Origin: Desulfobacterales bacterium
Lineage (GTDB): Bacteria; Desulfobacterota; Desulfobacteria; Desulfobacterales; Desulfobacteraceae
NCBI GenBank assembly: GCA_022361095.1
Contig: JAKSBO010000591.1
Coordinates: 1 to 5,218 of the forward strand
Length of the DNA stretch: 5,218 nucleotides
Direction: 5' to 3'
The translations under genes were made by a program, and so were the position numbers. The number at the start of each line of letters is the position of its first letter. Position 1 is the stretch's first letter. The notes under the pieces were generated by a model that did not search any database, was not told the origin of the DNA, and saw nothing but the letters and a program-made list of their open reading frames with translations. This document shows, in pieces, positions 3,473 to 5,218 of this stretch.

Positions 3473-5218
3473 ATGCTAAAATTACGCGACATCTATATCG
3501 GCCCGAAATTGGTCTCTCTATTCATTTTTACCGGGATTATTCCACTCTGTATCGCAGGTTTTTTCAGCAGTCGAATCGCAATGGATGCACTGATGGAAAA
3601 ATCGTTCAATCAGTTGATCACTGTTCAGGAACTCAGGAGAAGTGAACTCCAGAATACGTTCAGAGATCAATACACATCCATCCGGATGATTGCCCGGAAC
3701 CCCCAAACCATTAAATTTATTGACGACCTGGTTTCCAATCAAGGCAAATACAGTGGCGGGCAGCATGTGGATTCGGAACAACAGACAAACTCTTACATCC
3801 GGTATCTCAAGAAATTCAGTAAAATGAGCGGCTACAAAGATTTTATCGTAGTTGACGCACAAAGCGAGAACGTGTTGCTAAGTACTGAAGGAAAAACCCA
3901 CAGGAGTGCTGACTTATCAAGTGGTGAGTTCAAGCAGTCCGGCCTTGCAAAAGCATTTCAAAAAGTTGTCGAATCCGAAAAGGGGATCGTTGAGGATTTC
4001 GCACCTTATGAACCTTCGGGGGGGATCCAGAGTGCTTTTTACGGTGAACCGGTTTTTGATTCACAAAAGAGATTAATTGCAGTGATTGTTGTTCAACTGC
4101 CTCCTTCCTTTTTAACAAATATCATTGAATCAAGAAAAGGAATGGGGCGGACGGGTGAATCTTATATCGTCGGCTGGAGCAAAAGAAACAAGCGGTTTGA
4201 GTTCAGGACGGATCTTCGGACCATGGGAGACGGCAAATATGTTACCGGTTTTGTTCTGGACAATTTGAATTACTGGAAAGACGCGGTAAAGTATGGCGTC
4301 AAGGGAAACCACGGTACGTATATTGACAGTGCAGGAAAAGAAGTTCTCGTCGCTTACAACCGTCTGGATGTCAACGGGGTTGAATGGTATCTGATCTCTA
4401 AAATTGATAAATTTGAGGTCGAATCCCCGGTTCGAGCGATTATTATAAACGGGCTGGTCATTTCCTCGGTCTTAATTATTTTAATTGGTGTTGCCGCATT
4501 CATCATGGCTAGGAAATTTACCAGGCCGATTATCGAGGGGATGGAATTTGCGCAGGCCATTTCAGAAGGAAATTTTGAAAAGAAAATTGAATTGGATCAA
4601 AAGGATGAGCTTGGGCAACTGGCTGATGCTTTGAATCGGATGGCAAGAGATCTTTATGAAATCGACTGGCTGAAAAACGGAAAAGAAGGGTTGAATAATG
4701 CCATGCGCGGCGAACATGACGATCACTCGCTTGCACAGCAATTTATCTCTTTTATCGTCAAACACCTTAATGCCCAGATCGGTGCGGTGTATCAGTGCAA
4801 CGGAAGCGATTTAAAACTGATCGGCAGCTACGCATTTACGGACCGAAAAGGTAATTTTAACCATATTAAAATCGGTGAAGGTATGGTGGGTCAGGCAGCC
4901 GCAGAGAGAGAAATGATCAATTTTACGGATGTGGAGGATGATGCACCCAAGATCAATTACGGCGCAGGCGAACGGCCGGCACTGCATTATTTGATTGTCC
5001 CGCTGCTTTATCAAGAAGAGCTTTTAGGGGTATTCCTGGTGGGGGCCGTCAATCGGTTTACCACCCTGCAGCTTGATTTCATCAAACAAAATACGGATAA
5101 TACCGCTATCCGCATGAATACTGTAAGATCCCAGCAGACGATTAAAGAATTATATGAACAAGCCCAAGAGCAACAGGCTGAACTGGAATTAAAAAACAAA
5201 AAACTGGAAGCGCAGACC
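3473..5218 (+). CDS. Membrane sensor protein with Cache-like, HAMP and GAF domains; probable (hybrid) histidine kinase, 3' end outside the window
   Basis: The frame is open for 582 codons to the window edge. The ATG is supported by GAGGAAG (3462-3468), 4 nt upstream. Residue 13-32 is a first membrane segment without a cleavage site. Residues 33-318 form a periplasmic sensor region that looks like a double Cache domain: a long helix (38-80) followed by two alpha/beta modules, with RTGESYIVG (226-234) and GVEWYLISKID (302-312) being typical Cache stretches. A second membrane segment covers 322-345. HAMP follows at about 346-398, with FTRPI (349-353) and DELGQLADALNRMA (378-391). A linker with WLKNGKEGLNNAMRGE (399-414) leads into a GAF domain (about 418-550), including IKIGEGMVGQAA (465-476) and a C-terminal VPLLYQEELLGVFLVG strand pair. 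From 552 a Gln/Glu/Lys-rich coiled coil begins. In remembered relatives this architecture continues into a histidine kinase core, often with receiver and Hpt domains, so a hybrid kinase is expected. A methyl-accepting or cyclase output cannot be excluded because no catalytic part is visible. Confidence 0.88.
   Translation, partial: MLKLRDIYIGPKLVSLFIFTGIIPLCIAGFFSSRIAMDALMEKSFNQLITVQELRRSELQNTFRDQYTSIRMIARNPQTIKFIDDLVSNQGKYSGGQHVDSEQQTNSYIRYLKKFSKMSGYKDFIVVDAQSENVLLSTEGKTHRSADLSSGEFKQSGLAKAFQKVVESEKGIVEDFAPYEPSGGIQSAFYGEPVFDSQKRLIAVIVVQLPPSFLTNIIESRKGMGRTGESYIVGWSKRNKRFEFRTDLRTMGDGKYVTGFVLDNLNYWKDAVKYGVKGNHGTYIDSAGKEVLVAYNRLDVNGVEWYLISKIDKFEVESPVRAIIINGLVISSVLIILIGVAAFIMARKFTRPIIEGMEFAQAISEGNFEKKIELDQKDELGQLADALNRMARDLYEIDWLKNGKEGLNNAMRGEHDDHSLAQQFISFIVKHLNAQIGAVYQCNGSDLKLIGSYAFTDRKGNFNHIKIGEGMVGQAAAEREMINFTDVEDDAPKINYGAGERPALHYLIVPLLYQEELLGVFLVGAVNRFTTLQLDFIKQNTDNTAIRMNTVRSQQTIKELYEQAQEQQAELELKNKKLEAQT

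Noticed and set aside
3328..3645. Rightward 105-codon frame overlapping the kinase start
   Set aside because: It overlaps the kinase, which has a good ribosome binding site and domain content, and its product resembles nothing known.

Overview
The window reads as accessory chromosomal DNA from an anaerobic, Gram-negative, moderately AT-rich bacterium. The best guess is a sulfate reducer of the Desulfobacterales (Desulfobacterota). That guess is inference. It rests on the style of the proteins: a ferredoxin-type N-terminus of the kind fused to nitroreductases, a large Cache-HAMP-GAF sensor kinase, and a sirtuin of the GAGMG type. No rRNA or tRNA gene is visible to confirm it.

Layout, left to right. 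(1) Positions 1-43 hold the first 14 codons of a leftward gene whose start resembles a [4Fe-4S] ferredoxin domain. (2) Positions 44-447 are a divergent intergenic region. It contains candidate promoters for both flanking genes and two abutting, diverged head-to-tail repeat copies of about 93 bp (136-240 and 241-333) with embedded inverted repeats. (3) A rightward two-gene operon follows: an unrecognised 88-residue protein (448-714) and, one base after its stop codon, a Sir2-family NAD+-dependent deacylase (716-1549). (4) An imperfect 18-bp inverted repeat (1574-1625) lies between the convergent sirtuin and transporter genes and probably acts as a terminator. (5) A leftward sodium/solute symporter (SSS) family permease occupies 1664-2974 and most likely starts at TTG. 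(6) Positions 2975-3472 form a second divergent intergenic region with a candidate promoter in each direction and a bulged 43-nt hairpin. (7) A rightward sensor protein starts at 3473 and runs off the right edge after 582 codons. It has TM, periplasmic Cache-like domain, TM, HAMP, GAF and the start of a coiled coil. The kinase catalytic part must lie beyond the window.

How the genes work together: only the 88-aa protein and the sirtuin are clearly linked, by spacing and by a shared candidate promoter. This pairing is the main candidate for something undescribed. The transporter and sensor kinase are divergently placed, so a link such as the kinase sensing the transported solute is possible but unproven. 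No CRISPR array, insertion sequence, phage gene or defence cassette is visible.
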